DNA from: Glaciecola sp028401415
GTDB lineage: Bacteria; Pseudomonadota; Gammaproteobacteria; Enterobacterales; Alteromonadaceae
Direction: 5' to 3'
Assembly (NCBI RefSeq): GCF_028401415.2
Contig: NZ_CP171821.2
Location: 3,658,001-3,722,000 of the forward strand
DNA: 64,000 nt
Part shown: positions 1 to 8,522 of the stretch, piece by piece
How the letters are laid out: the number at the start of each line of letters is the position of its first letter
How positions within the stretch are numbered: position 1 is the first letter of the stretch
Program-made: the position numbers and the translations under genes
The notes under the pieces: generated by a model
The model's database searches: none
Seen by the model: only the letters and a program-made list of their open reading frames with translations
What the model was told of the DNA's origin: nothing

Positions 1-620
1 GTTTCTACCTGCCCCTGTACCATGTTCAACACGCCATCAGGCAGTCCCACCTCTTGCCAAAGCTTTAGGGTTAATTCGGCTACCAGTGGCGTTAAGTCGC
101 TGGGTTTAAACACAACCGTGTTGCCCGCCAGCAGCGCGGGAATAATGTGGCCATTTGGAAGGTGGCCAGGGAAGTTATATGGGCCAAAAACAGCAACCAC
201 ACCGTGTGGTCGGTGACGAAGCATGGCCTTTCCGGCGGGCATTGGGTTTTCAACTGTGCCGGTTCGCTCTTGGTAGGCGCGCTCACTTATGCCCGCTTTA
301 CCGATCATTGCCGCAACTTCAGTTGCCGTTTCCCACAATGGTTTGCCCGTTTCTTTGGCAATCGCATGTGCGAGCGCGTCTTTATTGTCGCCAAGCACTT
401 GTGCAAATCGCTTCACTAGAGCTAAGCGTGCGTCAAATTGGCTCATTGACCATGTAATAAAGGCCTTTCGCGCTGCTTTTACTGCATTGTCGACTTGTGG
501 TGAGCTTGCTGCTTGTCCGCTCCAGACGGGAGCATTCTTGGCTGGGTCAATGGAGTTAAATTCTTCCCCATCTCCTTTCACCCATTTACCATTGATAAAG
601 TGTGTTGTATTAGATGACAT
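1..620 (-). CDS. astD: Succinylglutamate semialdehyde dehydrogenase AstD (partial, N-terminal part)
   Basis: The reverse strand from the ATG at 620 stays open to the window edge, giving about 206 codons. It begins MSSNTTHFINGKWVKGDGEE and contains a Rossmann-type stretch around GVVAVFGPYNFPGHLPNGHI and NTVVFKPSDLTP, typical of aldehyde dehydrogenases and especially AstD. Full AstD proteins are about 490 residues, so roughly the first 40% is visible; the catalytic Cys lies outside. AstD oxidises N-succinylglutamate semialdehyde to succinylglutamate in the cytoplasmic arginine succinyltransferase (AST) pathway. It starts 23 bases after the astA stop and is the third gene of an argD-astA-astD operon. 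No stop or frameshift is seen in the visible part. Confidence 0.93.
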   Translation of the reverse strand, partial: MSSNTTHFINGKWVKGDGEEFNSIDPAKNAPVWSGQAASSPQVDNAVKAARKAFITWSMSQFDARLALVKRFAQVLGDNKDALAHAIAKETGKPLWETATEVAAMIGKAGISERAYQERTGTVENPMPAGKAMLRHRPHGVVAVFGPYNFPGHLPNGHIIPALLAGNTVVFKPSDLTPLVAELTLKLWQEVGLPDGVLNMVQGQVE

Positions 621-643
621 AAGCTCGCTCCTAATGGCGTTGT

Positions 644-1693
644 TTAAGCGGGTTTTTGTCCGCAAGGTGCAAAGCGAATTTGGCAGTTGCTATCAACAAG
701 CAGCGCCTTGGCCGTTTCTTGGCTAATAAGTGCTTTACCTTGTTCATCTTCACTTTCACCAAGGACAATTTTCCCAACGCAGGCTCTAAAATTTGAAATT
801 TGGGTATTAATAATATAGTGCATCTGTGCATTGGCTAGACGGGAGTCGTCCACAATCAATACCTCGCAGCATCGACTGTTTCTCACGGTAGTGATGTTGG
901 CAACGTCAGCTTCAATGGTTGGACCTGCGTCAAAAATATCTACATATCCACGACTCTTGAAACCTTCCTGTTCGAGCAGTCTAAGCGCTGGTATTGTTTT
1001 TTCATGTACTTTTCCAATGCACGCTTGCGCCGCTTTTGAAAGCAGGTTGACGTAAATGGGGTATTTGGGCATTAATTCGGCAATAAACACTTTATTGCCA
1101 ATACCGGTTAAGTAGTCAGCGGTAGGAAAATCGACTGAAAAAAAGTGCGTTTCTAACCACTCCCAAAAAGGAGAGGTGCCATTATCATCCGACACGCCTC
1201 TCATTTCAGCAATGAGGGTATCTGAAAAGCGCTCTGGGTGTTGAGCCATAAACAAAAATCTGAACTTAGACAATAGTCGACCCGATAAACCCTTGCGCGC
1301 TTTTTCTCTCAAGAACAAAGTGCATATTTCACTTACGCCGGTATAGTCGTTGCAAAACATAAGTATATCGACAGTGTTATGAACACCAAGCTCGCGTGAA
1401 GCGTGCACAACTTTGCTCACATGATAGTGATAAAAGGCGTCATTAAGTCCAACTGTCGCTTCAATGCCTGAGGTACCAACAACTTCGCCAGTTTCGCTGT
1501 TTTCGGCCACAAATAAATAACTTTCTGGGCCTGGGCACTTGGGCGTGCTGGCGAATGCAGCGTTTGCAGAATCTATTTTTTTCCGTAAAAGGTTTTCATT
1601 AACCGGCAGCGATGTGAAACCGATGCCCGACTCATTGGCAATTTCATAAAGCGCAGCATAATCACTGTCTCTAATAGGACGGATAATCAACAT
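644..1693 (-). CDS. astA: Arginine N-succinyltransferase AstA
   Basis: The 349-residue protein starts MLIIRPIRDSDYAALYEIAN, with a family-typical core (PGPESYLFVAEN, GVHNTVDILMFCNDYTGVSEICTLFL, FGMs-like FRFLFMAQHPERF). AstA transfers succinyl from succinyl-CoA to the alpha-amino group of arginine, the first step of arginine use as nitrogen and carbon source. The length matches single-subunit AstA of enteric and marine gammaproteobacteria (about 340-345). The ATG at 1693 has a good GGAG ribosome site. It lies 17 bases after the argD stop and 23 before astD. astB and astE are not in the window. Confidence 0.95.
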   Translation of the reverse strand: MLIIRPIRDSDYAALYEIANESGIGFTSLPVNENLLRKKIDSANAAFASTPKCPGPESYLFVAENSETGEVVGTSGIEATVGLNDAFYHYHVSKVVHASRELGVHNTVDILMFCNDYTGVSEICTLFLREKARKGLSGRLLSKFRFLFMAQHPERFSDTLIAEMRGVSDDNGTSPFWEWLETHFFSVDFPTADYLTGIGNKVFIAELMPKYPIYVNLLSKAAQACIGKVHEKTIPALRLLEQEGFKSRGYVDIFDAGPTIEADVANITTVRNSRCCEVLIVDDSRLANAQMHYIINTQISNFRACVGKIVLGESEDEQGKALISQETAKALLVDSNCQIRFAPCGQKPA

Positions 1694-1710
1694 TGGGCTG
1701 CTCCAGTTAT

Positions 1711-2928
1711 CTAAGCAGCGTCAGATTTAGCGACGAGTTGGGCAATGCCTTTCTCAAATCGACGTAAACCCTCTATGATGTCCTCATCTGGTATAATCAG
1801 CGATGGCGCAAAACGAACCACGTCCATCCCCGCGACTAAGCACATTAAACCTTCTTCGTTTGCTGCCACCATAAAGTCGCGCGCTTTTCCTTTGTAATGT
1901 TCATTTAGCGCACACCCTAAAAGCATGCCTTTGCCGCGAATTTCACTGAACACGTGGTACTTGTCATTAATTTGATTGAGTTTTTCTCTAAACAACGCTT
2001 CTTTATGACGAACACCCTCTAGGACTTCTGGCGTGTTAACAATATCGAAAACTTTTTCTGCAATGGCGCATGCAAGTGGGTTGCCACCATAGGTACTGCC
2101 GTGTGTGCCAGGTTTGAGGCTGGCGGATACCTTATCTGTAGTCAACATTGCGCCAACTGGAAAGCCACCGCCCAGCGATTTTGCGGTGGTCAGTATGTCG
2201 GGCTTTACGCCCAAATTTATGTATTCGTATAGCTCACCTGTTCGGCCCATGCCCGACTGCACTTCATCGAAAATGAGCAGTGCATCATGCTTGTCACATA
2301 ATTCGCGAACGCCTTTTACAAATTCAGGGTCTGGAACAATAATGCCGCCTTCGCCCTGCATTGGCTCCATCATAACTGCACAGGTACGCTCGCTCATTAG
2401 CGCTTTGAGCGCATCCAAATTGTTATATTCGCAATGCTCAACAGCACCGGGTTTAGGCCCAAAGCCATCTGAATAAGCGGGTTGTCCGCCAACGGTGACG
2501 GTAAAAAAGGTGCGACCATGAAAACCTTTGGTAAAGGAAATTATTTGGTCTTTGCTTTCTCCAAAATGATCCAACGCGAAGCGTCGAGCAAGTTTAAGCG
2601 CGGCTTCGTTAGCCTCTGCGCCAGAGTTTGCAAAATATACTTTGTCGGCAAAGGTCGCATCGGTTAGCTTTTTCGCTAAACGCATTGCGGGCTCGTTAGT
2701 AAAGACATTGCTTAAGTGCCAAAGCTTGCTTCCTTGGTCGTTAAGCGTTTTTACGAGCTCTGGATGGCAATGACCTAAGACATTTACAGCAATGCCGCCA
2801 GCGAAATCAATATATTCTCTGCCGTCTTGATCCCAAACACGCGAGCCTTCGCCGCGAACCGGTACCATTGCCGCAGGATTATAGTTTGGAACCATAACTT
2901 CATTGAATGTGTCTCTGGTCACTTGCAT
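1711..2928 (-). CDS. argD: Acetylornithine/succinylornithine aminotransferase
   Basis: A PLP-dependent class III aminotransferase of about 405 residues. It carries the cofactor Asp in LLIFDEVQSGMGRTG and the Schiff-base Lys in ILTTAKSLGGGFPVGAM. The reading frame extends to 2946, but the ATG at 2928 (MQVTRDTFNEVMVPNYNPA) has an AGAGGTG ribosome site at proper spacing, so that start is chosen. ArgD makes acetylornithine in arginine synthesis; AstC acts on succinylornithine in arginine breakdown. One enzyme often does both. Here it leads the catabolic ast genes while the argCBFGH cluster lacks argD, so a dual role is inferred. Tandem ArgR-like boxes lie about 180-215 bases upstream. Confidence 0.93.
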   Translation of the reverse strand: MQVTRDTFNEVMVPNYNPAAMVPVRGEGSRVWDQDGREYIDFAGGIAVNVLGHCHPELVKTLNDQGSKLWHLSNVFTNEPAMRLAKKLTDATFADKVYFANSGAEANEAALKLARRFALDHFGESKDQIISFTKGFHGRTFFTVTVGGQPAYSDGFGPKPGAVEHCEYNNLDALKALMSERTCAVMMEPMQGEGGIIVPDPEFVKGVRELCDKHDALLIFDEVQSGMGRTGELYEYINLGVKPDILTTAKSLGGGFPVGAMLTTDKVSASLKPGTHGSTYGGNPLACAIAEKVFDIVNTPEVLEGVRHKEALFREKLNQINDKYHVFSEIRGKGMLLGCALNEHYKGKARDFMVAANEEGLMCLVAGMDVVRFAPSLIIPDEDIIEGLRRFEKGIAQLVAKSDAA

Positions 2929-3104
2929 ACATGCACCTCTTTTCATATCTAATACAGGCTTGGCTTCGCGCAGAAGTAAAATTAAGACTTACTGAATAAA
3001 CCCTAAACACTGCCTTGTTTTTCTCAAAACGGACGGCAAGTATGACAGAAAATTTTGGCTTAGTCGCTAGGCTCCAAGCTTCTAAAACAAGGTGCTAAGG
3101 ACTT

Positions 3105-3143
3105 AATGGAGAAATTTGCATAAACACTGAATAATTATACGTA
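3105..3143 (-). promoter_or_regulatory. Tandem ArgR operator (ARG boxes) of the argD-astAD operon
   Basis: Two 18-base sites, 3105-3122 (aatggagaaatttgcata) and 3126-3143 (actgaataattatacgta), resemble the enterobacterial ARG box AATGAATAATTATTCATA at 13 and 15 of 18 positions. They are separated by exactly 3 bases, the usual spacing of paired ARG boxes. They sit in the 353-base gap between the HDOD gene and argD. ArgR with arginine is known to activate the ast operon in enteric bacteria. The rest of the gap (2929-3281) shows no ORF or clear terminator. Confidence 0.72.
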
Positions 3144-3281
3144 GCGAGACCGCAAAATACGTCTAAAGCTTCGACGCACAATAAAAATTTGCGCTATAAA
3201 AACCCTTGTAGGTGCCCGCAAGCGCCAATTCGCATATTCATTCACAAAAAATATTGAAAAAGTGCTGTAAAGTGAGCGTTT

Positions 3282-4484
3282 TTAGCCCTCTTCAGGCATA
3301 GATTCGTTGATTTTTAACTCAATTCCGGTGAGGTTAATTTTTGTGACAAGCGCGACATCATCTGACTTTATACCAAAATTTCTTAGGTACAGCATGGATG
3401 CTTCCTTATCCATCAGCTTATGACTTTGCATCATTTTAAACTGCATATACCCTTGTGCATTGAATAAGAGCTTAGTGAGTGGGTGAAGCTTGTTATCTTC
3501 AAGATATTTAAAGCTAATACTCTTAATAGCGGTGTAGTCTTCAAAGCCCATTCCAATGAGGAGCCATTTGCACTTCAAAGCATTAAATACTGAGGCATTG
3601 ATGGCAGGGGCATGTTTTCCCCACAAACTCATAATATATTTGTGAGAAGGTTTAAGGCCCGCAAGCGCTTTTGCCTGATTGGGATTGTTTTTATTGCGAG
3701 CTTCTATGATTACTTCACGCAGTTTATCATCGAAGGAGCGTAAGTAGAGGCTTGCAATAACCGAGCGGCCAATAGTCGACAACAATCCTAGATTAAATCC
3801 AAAATGTGGTCGAATTCCTCGCTTTTCAGCCAGTGCTTTACCAATATTTCCTGTGCCAATGGTGTACAACCAAAGATGTTTTTGCAGCTCAGGGGTAAAC
3901 TCAGAATGAGGCGGCATGCAATGCTTGGCGATTAACACCGGGATGAGCGAACGCAGGCTCTCAACGCCAATAAAACTCAGTGTCGAATGCAAAGTCTTCA
4001 ATATGATTGGATGGCCCTGAGAATCCACCCTTCGATACTTGGGTTGGCGGACAAACTTCATCAGCGATTTACTAAGCCAATCTACGGGCTCAATGCATTG
4101 CACCAAGCGCGAAATTGAGCATGCCTCCGTATAAAGTATATCGAGTAATTTACCCAGTACAGGGTCAAAATCAAGAACGTTATACAATATGTCGTCAACG
4201 TCATTAAATCGTTTTTCTAAGTCGGGAATGAGCGTTCTGTGAAAATCATACTCAATTTGATGCATGAAATTGTTTTCAGCGGTTGCCGCTATCTCGCGCT
4301 GTTTGTTCGCCAGCTCCTCAACCATTAATAGTTTTCTTCGCGACTCGGCTTGCTCAGAGTCTTCTAGCATTTTCATCTCTTGGGTTTTTTGACCCGACAA
4401 AATAATCGCATCATCAAGCGATAAGAGCATCTGCTCGAACCGGTCGTTGTATATCGCTGCTAGCTGTGAGACGCTTTTTTTCAT
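3282..4484 (-). CDS. HDOD-domain protein
   Basis: A 400-residue protein. Its first ~110 residues are helical and charged (coiled-coil-like, with LMVEELANKQREIAATAEN). Residues ~140-330 resemble the HDOD fold, a relative of HD phosphohydrolases that lacks the metal site (ILKTLHSTLSFIGVESLRSL, LWLYTIGTGNIGKALAEKRG, FNLGLLSTIGRSVIASLYL). HDOD proteins are linked to signalling, often with c-di-GMP or two-component systems; the substrate here is unknown. It starts 3 bases after the pabA stop, so it is probably cotranscribed with trpS-pabA. No receiver or GGDEF domain is fused to it. Confidence 0.75.
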   Translation of the reverse strand: MKKSVSQLAAIYNDRFEQMLLSLDDAIILSGQKTQEMKMLEDSEQAESRRKLLMVEELANKQREIAATAENNFMHQIEYDFHRTLIPDLEKRFNDVDDILYNVLDFDPVLGKLLDILYTEACSISRLVQCIEPVDWLSKSLMKFVRQPKYRRVDSQGHPIILKTLHSTLSFIGVESLRSLIPVLIAKHCMPPHSEFTPELQKHLWLYTIGTGNIGKALAEKRGIRPHFGFNLGLLSTIGRSVIASLYLRSFDDKLREVIIEARNKNNPNQAKALAGLKPSHKYIMSLWGKHAPAINASVFNALKCKWLLIGMGFEDYTAIKSISFKYLEDNKLHPLTKLLFNAQGYMQFKMMQSHKLMDKEASMLYLRNFGIKSDDVALVTKINLTGIELKINESMPEEG

Positions 4485-4487
4485 TCG

Positions 4488-5066
4488 CTATCCGAGTGTT
4501 AAAAAGTTTTCCAGTATTTGGTGTCCATATTCTGTCAAAAGTGATTCAGGATGAAATTGCACACCGTACAGTCCTTGGGCATCATTTTCGATGGCCATAA
4601 CCTCTTTCAGCGCAAAATCCTCGCACCATGCACTTACTGAAAACTGCGTTGGTAAGCTTGCTTCTTCCACAATTAGAGAGTGGTAGCGAGTAGCGATAAA
4701 TGTTTCACTGCAATGTGAAAACAATCGAGCGCCAGTATTGCACTTAATTGTCGATGTTTTTCCGTGTCTAATGTGACGAGCTTGAACGACATTTGCACCA
4801 TTTACTGCAGCTATTGCCTGATGCCCTAAACACACCCCCAAAATCGGCCGTTTACCAGTGAAGGCGTGTATTGCCTCCATTGATATGCCGGATTCATTTG
4901 GGCTGCAAGGCCCTGGCGATATAACCAAATGGGAAAACTCAATGCCTTTCATTTGATTGATAGTCAATGCGTCGTTTTTCACCACAGTGACCGATTGCTC
5001 AAGCTCTTCAAAGTAGCGGGCAAGATTGAAGGTAAAAGAGTCGTAATTATCGACTATTAGTACCAA
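4488..5066 (-). CDS. pabA: Glutamine amidotransferase subunit PabA/TrpG
   Basis: A 192-residue class I glutamine amidotransferase with the nucleophile Cys in ILGVCLGHQAIA (about residue 79) and His/Glu in YGVQFHPESLL. It supplies ammonia to aminodeoxychorismate synthase (folate) or anthranilate synthase (tryptophan). With no trpE or pabB beside it, PabA, perhaps amphibolic, is the better name. The signature DNYDSFTFNLARYF is at the N-terminus. It lies 4 bases downstream of trpS and 3 bases upstream of the HDOD gene, in one leftward operon. Confidence 0.9.
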   Translation of the reverse strand: MVLIVDNYDSFTFNLARYFEELEQSVTVVKNDALTINQMKGIEFSHLVISPGPCSPNESGISMEAIHAFTGKRPILGVCLGHQAIAAVNGANVVQARHIRHGKTSTIKCNTGARLFSHCSETFIATRYHSLIVEEASLPTQFSVSAWCEDFALKEVMAIENDAQGLYGVQFHPESLLTEYGHQILENFLTLG

Positions 5067-5070
5067 TTGC

Positions 5071-6111
5071 CTAAACCTTCAAAAAACCTACAGAATCATA
5101 CACCTTGCTTAATGTATCGGACGCAATAGCGCGAGCTTTAACACTTCCTTGTTGCATGACACTGTTAAGGAAGTCGCGGTCGTCCCGAATGCGATGATAT
5201 TCTGCTTGAATAGGCTGCAGCATAGCGACGACCGCATCGGCCACATCACCCTTCAAATGTCCATACATCTTATCTTCATACTCAGGGATAAGGTCATCAA
5301 TTTCCTTTCCTGTCGCGCATGATAGCAATGACAAAAGGTTAGAAACGCCTGGCTTTTCTTTTGTATCGAAGTATATGCGAGCTTGTTCGTCGGAGTCTGT
5401 GACGGCACGCTTGATTTTCTTTGCCAATTTTTTAGGGTCTTCTAACAATCCCAAGACATTATTTGGGTTGTCGTCGGACTTTGACATTTTTTTGCTTGGG
5501 TCTTGAAGACTCATAACGCGAGCGCCCGACTTTGGAATGAAGGGGTCAGGTAGTGTAAAAATATCGCCATGAAGGTTATTAAAACGTGTGGCAATATCGC
5601 GGGTTAGTTCAAGGTGCTGCTTTTGATCCTCTCCAATGGGAACGGCGTTGGCTTGATACAGCAATATGTCTGCAGCTTGCAGCACTGGATAGGAATATAA
5701 GCCAACATTGATATTGTTCACATTCTTTTGCGACTTGTCTTTAAACTGCGTCATCCGATTTAGCTCACCCATTTGGGCGTAGCAGTTTAAAACCCACGCC
5801 AGCTGCGCGTGCTCGGGGACATGTGACTGCATAAATATGGTGCTTTGTTCAGGGTCGATACCGCAGGCAAGATAAAGTGCCAGGCCATCTAAACAAGCTG
5901 CTTGCAGGCTTAAAGGCTCTTGTCTGACGGTAATGGCATGTAAATCCACAATCATATACAAGCACTGATGCGTGCTTTGCATACTAACCCACTGTTTCAG
6001 TGCGCCCATGTAGTTGCCGATAGTTAATTGCCCAGAAGGCTGACAGCCACTTAAGACTGTAGGTTTTGCCTTGTTTTTATGATCAGGGTTCTGAAGGTTA
6101 AAGTTTTCCAC
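5071..6111 (-). CDS. trpS: Tryptophan--tRNA ligase
   Basis: A 346-residue class I aminoacyl-tRNA synthetase with the HIGH-like motif PSGQLTIGNYMGA near the N-terminus and KMSKS in KKMSKSDDNPNN (about residue 210). It charges tRNA-Trp in the cytoplasm. The chosen start is GTG at 6111 with a GGGA ribosome site. In Escherichia coli the order is dam-rpe-gph-trpS; here trpS follows rpe by 30 bases and gph is absent. Length is normal for the family. Confidence 0.97.
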   Translation of the reverse strand: MENFNLQNPDHKNKAKPTVLSGCQPSGQLTIGNYMGALKQWVSMQSTHQCLYMIVDLHAITVRQEPLSLQAACLDGLALYLACGIDPEQSTIFMQSHVPEHAQLAWVLNCYAQMGELNRMTQFKDKSQKNVNNINVGLYSYPVLQAADILLYQANAVPIGEDQKQHLELTRDIATRFNNLHGDIFTLPDPFIPKSGARVMSLQDPSKKMSKSDDNPNNVLGLLEDPKKLAKKIKRAVTDSDEQARIYFDTKEKPGVSNLLSLLSCATGKEIDDLIPEYEDKMYGHLKGDVADAVVAMLQPIQAEYHRIRDDRDFLNSVMQQGSVKARAIASDTLSKVYDSVGFLKV

Positions 6112-6141
6112 GTAAAGGTTTCCCGCGCAAATTTACTGATA

Positions 6142-6810
6142 TTATTGTTTTGTCATTTCCATTCGAAAGCCTTCGATGGTGCTTTTATAGTCATCGCTGT
6201 TGAATATCGCTGAGCCCGCTACAAACATATCCGCACCCGCGCGGCGAACGCGACCAATATTGTCTTTATTGATTCCGCCATCTACTTCTATGCGCACGCA
6301 GTGGCCGGCGCTATCTATCATTTGTTTTAATGCTTTGATTTTGTCAATGCTGTGCTCAATAAAGCTTTGCCCACCAAAACCTGGGTTAACAGACATAACA
6401 AGCACGTGGTCAAGCTTGTGCAATACATGCTTAAGAATGCCAAGCTCGGTACCGGGGTTAAGTGCAAGTCCAACTTTGCAATTGAAGCTCTTTACCAGCT
6501 CTATGCTACGATCTAAATGCAGTGTCGCTTCGGGGTGAAAGCTAATCATGCTAGCGCCAGCCTCGGCAAAACGTTCAATTAACTCATCCACTGGCGTAAC
6601 CATTAAGTGCACGTCGATATCAGCGCTAATGCCATGTTTTCGAAGCGCGCTGCAAATCATCGGGCCGAAACTTAAATTCGGCACATAGTGATTGTCCATC
6701 ACATCAAAGTGCACGATGTCCGCGCCAGCTTCGAGCACTTTATCGACATCTTCACCGAGTTTCGCGAAATTTGCAGACAGTATTGAGGGGGCTATTAGAG
6801 GTGTAAACAT
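6142..6810 (-). CDS. rpe: Ribulose-phosphate 3-epimerase
   Basis: A TIM-barrel epimerase of about 222 residues starting MFTPLIAPSILSANFAKLGE. It has the metal and substrate signatures VHFDVMDNHYVPN, GLALNPGTEL, VMSVNPGFGGQSF and IEVDGGI. The open frame runs up to 6921, but that extension is not family-like; the ATG pair at 6813/6810 follows a GGAGAG ribosome site, so 6810 is preferred. It interconverts ribulose-5-P and xylulose-5-P in the pentose phosphate pathway. It begins the rpe-trpS-pabA-HDOD operon. Confidence 0.96.
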   Translation of the reverse strand: MFTPLIAPSILSANFAKLGEDVDKVLEAGADIVHFDVMDNHYVPNLSFGPMICSALRKHGISADIDVHLMVTPVDELIERFAEAGASMISFHPEATLHLDRSIELVKSFNCKVGLALNPGTELGILKHVLHKLDHVLVMSVNPGFGGQSFIEHSIDKIKALKQMIDSAGHCVRIEVDGGINKDNIGRVRRAGADMFVAGSAIFNSDDYKSTIEGFRMEMTKQ

Positions 6811-7207
6811 CATCTCTCCGGCTAAAAAACAAGCCTTGATTTTAACATTGCGTAGAGTGTAACGAACTTCGAAGAAATGACAAAGACAAAAGCTTGCCCC
6901 GTATTGGTGAGCGTGCGGCAACTTGGTGCATGCTTAGTCTCCTAGATGTGAGGATCCCGCTTTACAATTGAACAAAAACTATGAACATGATCCAGTAAAA
7001 GTTATAAAAAACATAACTTTATAATATTTATTAAGTATTCATTTGACTTGGGCATCGAAATTGCTAAGACCATCAACAAACGACAAAAGTGTAAGTCATC
7101 ACACAGTTGAGATGATGCTTGCCACTTATTTGCGTGCAGCTTCGGCATAAAAACAAAAACAAGCACCAAAAAATTCAACACAATATTAACTCTATGGAGA
7201 ACACACG
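6811..7207. other. Intergenic region between rpe and the TorF-like gene
   Basis: This 397-base divergent gap should hold both promoters. It contains an AT-rich inverted repeat (aaagttat / ataacttt, about 6999-7020). A single 18-base ARG-box-like site lies at 7026-7043 (atttattaagtattcatt, 13 of 18 matches) but without a good partner 3 bases away. A GGAG ribosome site precedes the porin start. No convincing gene is seen. Confidence 0.5.
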
Positions 7208-7840
7208 ATGCATCACATGAAAAAAGCAGCGCTTGCCGCCTCAATCTTAGCCAGTACTTTGGTTAGCAGTCATGCACTTGCCGAAACGCAATGGTCTGCA
7301 AATTTAGGTCTATTAAGCGAATATCACTTTCGTGGAATAGTACAAAACTCCACCGCAACCGCAAATGGTGGCGTTGATTTAAGCTCTGGCGGCTTTTACG
7401 CAGGTGTATGGGCAGCGGATGTTGAAGATGGTTTAGAAATTGACCTATATGGCGGCTATGGATTTGAATTTGACAATGGCTTATCGCTTGGTGCGGGCGT
7501 CACGACCTATCAATACACAGGCGATTTTGACACTGAGTATAATGAAATCAACCTATCTGCAGGCTATGGAATCATAAGTGTTGAGTATACGCTCGGTGAG
7601 CGCGACGGTGAAGGTGACCCTGATGACTCTTACACTTTCTTTGGTATAACAGCTGCGCACGAAGGCTTTTACGGCACAATCGGCTCCTTTGGCGGTGACT
7701 ACGAAGGTAACTACGGTGAACTAGGTTACGGGACTACCATCGCGGATTTTGATGTGGGCGTTGCATTTATCAAAAGCGACAGCGATCTTGATAACGATGA
7801 GTCAGTTTACTTTTCAATCGCTAAGTCATTTGACCTATAG
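7208..7840 (+). CDS. TorF-family putative porin (outer-membrane beta-barrel)
   Basis: A 210-residue protein with a signal peptide (MHHMKKAALAASILASTLVS, cleavage after SHALA) followed by alternating aromatic and polar strands. It opens with WSANLGLLSEYHFRGIVQNS, the hallmark start of the TorF/Gcw_chp family (TIGR02001-like), and ends in a hydrophobic strand SVYFSIAKSFDL, though the last residue is Leu rather than Phe. Family members are small acidic outer-membrane barrels of poorly known substrate. It is monocistronic: preceded by its own ribosome site and followed by a clear intrinsic terminator. Confidence 0.85.
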   Translation: MHHMKKAALAASILASTLVSSHALAETQWSANLGLLSEYHFRGIVQNSTATANGGVDLSSGGFYAGVWAADVEDGLEIDLYGGYGFEFDNGLSLGAGVTTYQYTGDFDTEYNEINLSAGYGIISVEYTLGERDGEGDPDDSYTFFGITAAHEGFYGTIGSFGGDYEGNYGELGYGTTIADFDVGVAFIKSDSDLDNDESVYFSIAKSFDL

Positions 7841-7877
7841 TTTGTATTAGTTCACTCAAAGATTTGTAATCTGAATG

Positions 7878-7908
7878 AACGCTAGAGTAATGCTCTGGCG
7901 TTTTTTTT
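7878..7908 (+). terminator. Intrinsic terminator of the TorF-like gene
   Basis: The stem aacgctagag / ctctggcgtt (one G-U pair) with a 5-base loop is followed directly by eight T. It begins about 38 bases after the stop codon. Confidence 0.88.
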
Positions 7909-7973
7909 GATTATCGCTTATGCTAAGGACTTGCAGGATGCACGGGTAAAAGGTCAAAGGTAAGGGGGCGTAT

Positions 7974-8279
7974 ATGCGAAACACGAAATTATATCTGACA
8001 AAATTGCTGGCAACTGTTGCCGTATCTTGTGTGGCTGTATTTGTTTCAGTGAGTTTAATGCTTTCTAGTGCAAACGCTCCTTGTCATAACCTGATCCAAC
8101 AAGCGCCTACCACGCAAATCGTATCTACCCAAAATCAACAGCGCGGAAATGCCAACGTAGACGCCTTGTGTAATAGAAATAACCAACAGGTCAACTGGGT
8201 AAACTGGTTATTTAAACGCTCTGACTCACCTCAATTTCACTTCGCTGATTTACTAGAGTTACTTAGTAAAACTAACTAA
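7974..8279 (+). CDS. Small membrane-anchored protein of unknown function
   Basis: A 101-residue protein with an N-terminal hydrophobic segment (residues ~11-34, LLATVAVSCVAVFVSVSLML) that could be a signal anchor, then a polar Gln/Asn-rich region with two Cys (ANAPCHNL and ALCNRNNQ), possibly a periplasmic disulfide. The GGGGG-containing ribosome site is good. I do not recognise the family. It is 17 bases upstream of the DUF2970 gene and probably cotranscribed with it. Confidence 0.6.
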   Translation: MRNTKLYLTKLLATVAVSCVAVFVSVSLMLSSANAPCHNLIQQAPTTQIVSTQNQQRGNANVDALCNRNNQQVNWVNWLFKRSDSPQFHFADLLELLSKTN

Positions 8280-8296
8280 ACGCTAAGGGCAATAAT

Positions 8297-8488
8297 ATGC
8301 GCAAGTCTCCAAGCGTTTGGCAGTTAATCAAAGCCGTCTTAGCTGGATTCATGGGCGTACAAACACACAGTAACTACGAACAAGACTTCACAGAGGCCTC
8401 TAGTGTCGTGCCCTACGTCATCGCCGGAATTTTGTTTGTGATTCTCTTGATAGCGACAATTTTAAGCGTGGTTGCTTGGATTTTGTGA
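8297..8488 (+). CDS. DUF2970 family small membrane protein
   Basis: A 63-residue protein: a short N-terminal amphipathic part (SVWQLIKAVLAGFMGVQ), a polar linker, then one transmembrane helix (VVPYVIAGILFVILLIATIL). This layout and the VLAGFMGVQ motif match DUF2970, small inner-membrane proteins common in marine gammaproteobacteria. Function is unknown. The start has an AAGGG ribosome site. It converges with the GGDEF-EAL gene at 8523. Confidence 0.78.
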   Translation: MRKSPSVWQLIKAVLAGFMGVQTHSNYEQDFTEASSVVPYVIAGILFVILLIATILSVVAWIL

Positions 8489-8522
8489 GCGCTTTGCCGA
8501 GCGACGCTGACATGCGCTTAGC

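Noticed and set aside
6811..6921. N-terminal extension of Rpe
   Set aside because: The open frame continues upstream, but the added 37 residues are not family-like and the GGAGAG ribosome site fits the ATG at 6810/6813.
7026..7043. Single ARG-box-like site upstream of the TorF porin
   Set aside because: It matches 13 of 18 positions, but the adjacent position 3 bases away matches poorly. In an AT-rich promoter region a lone site of this quality is expected by chance.
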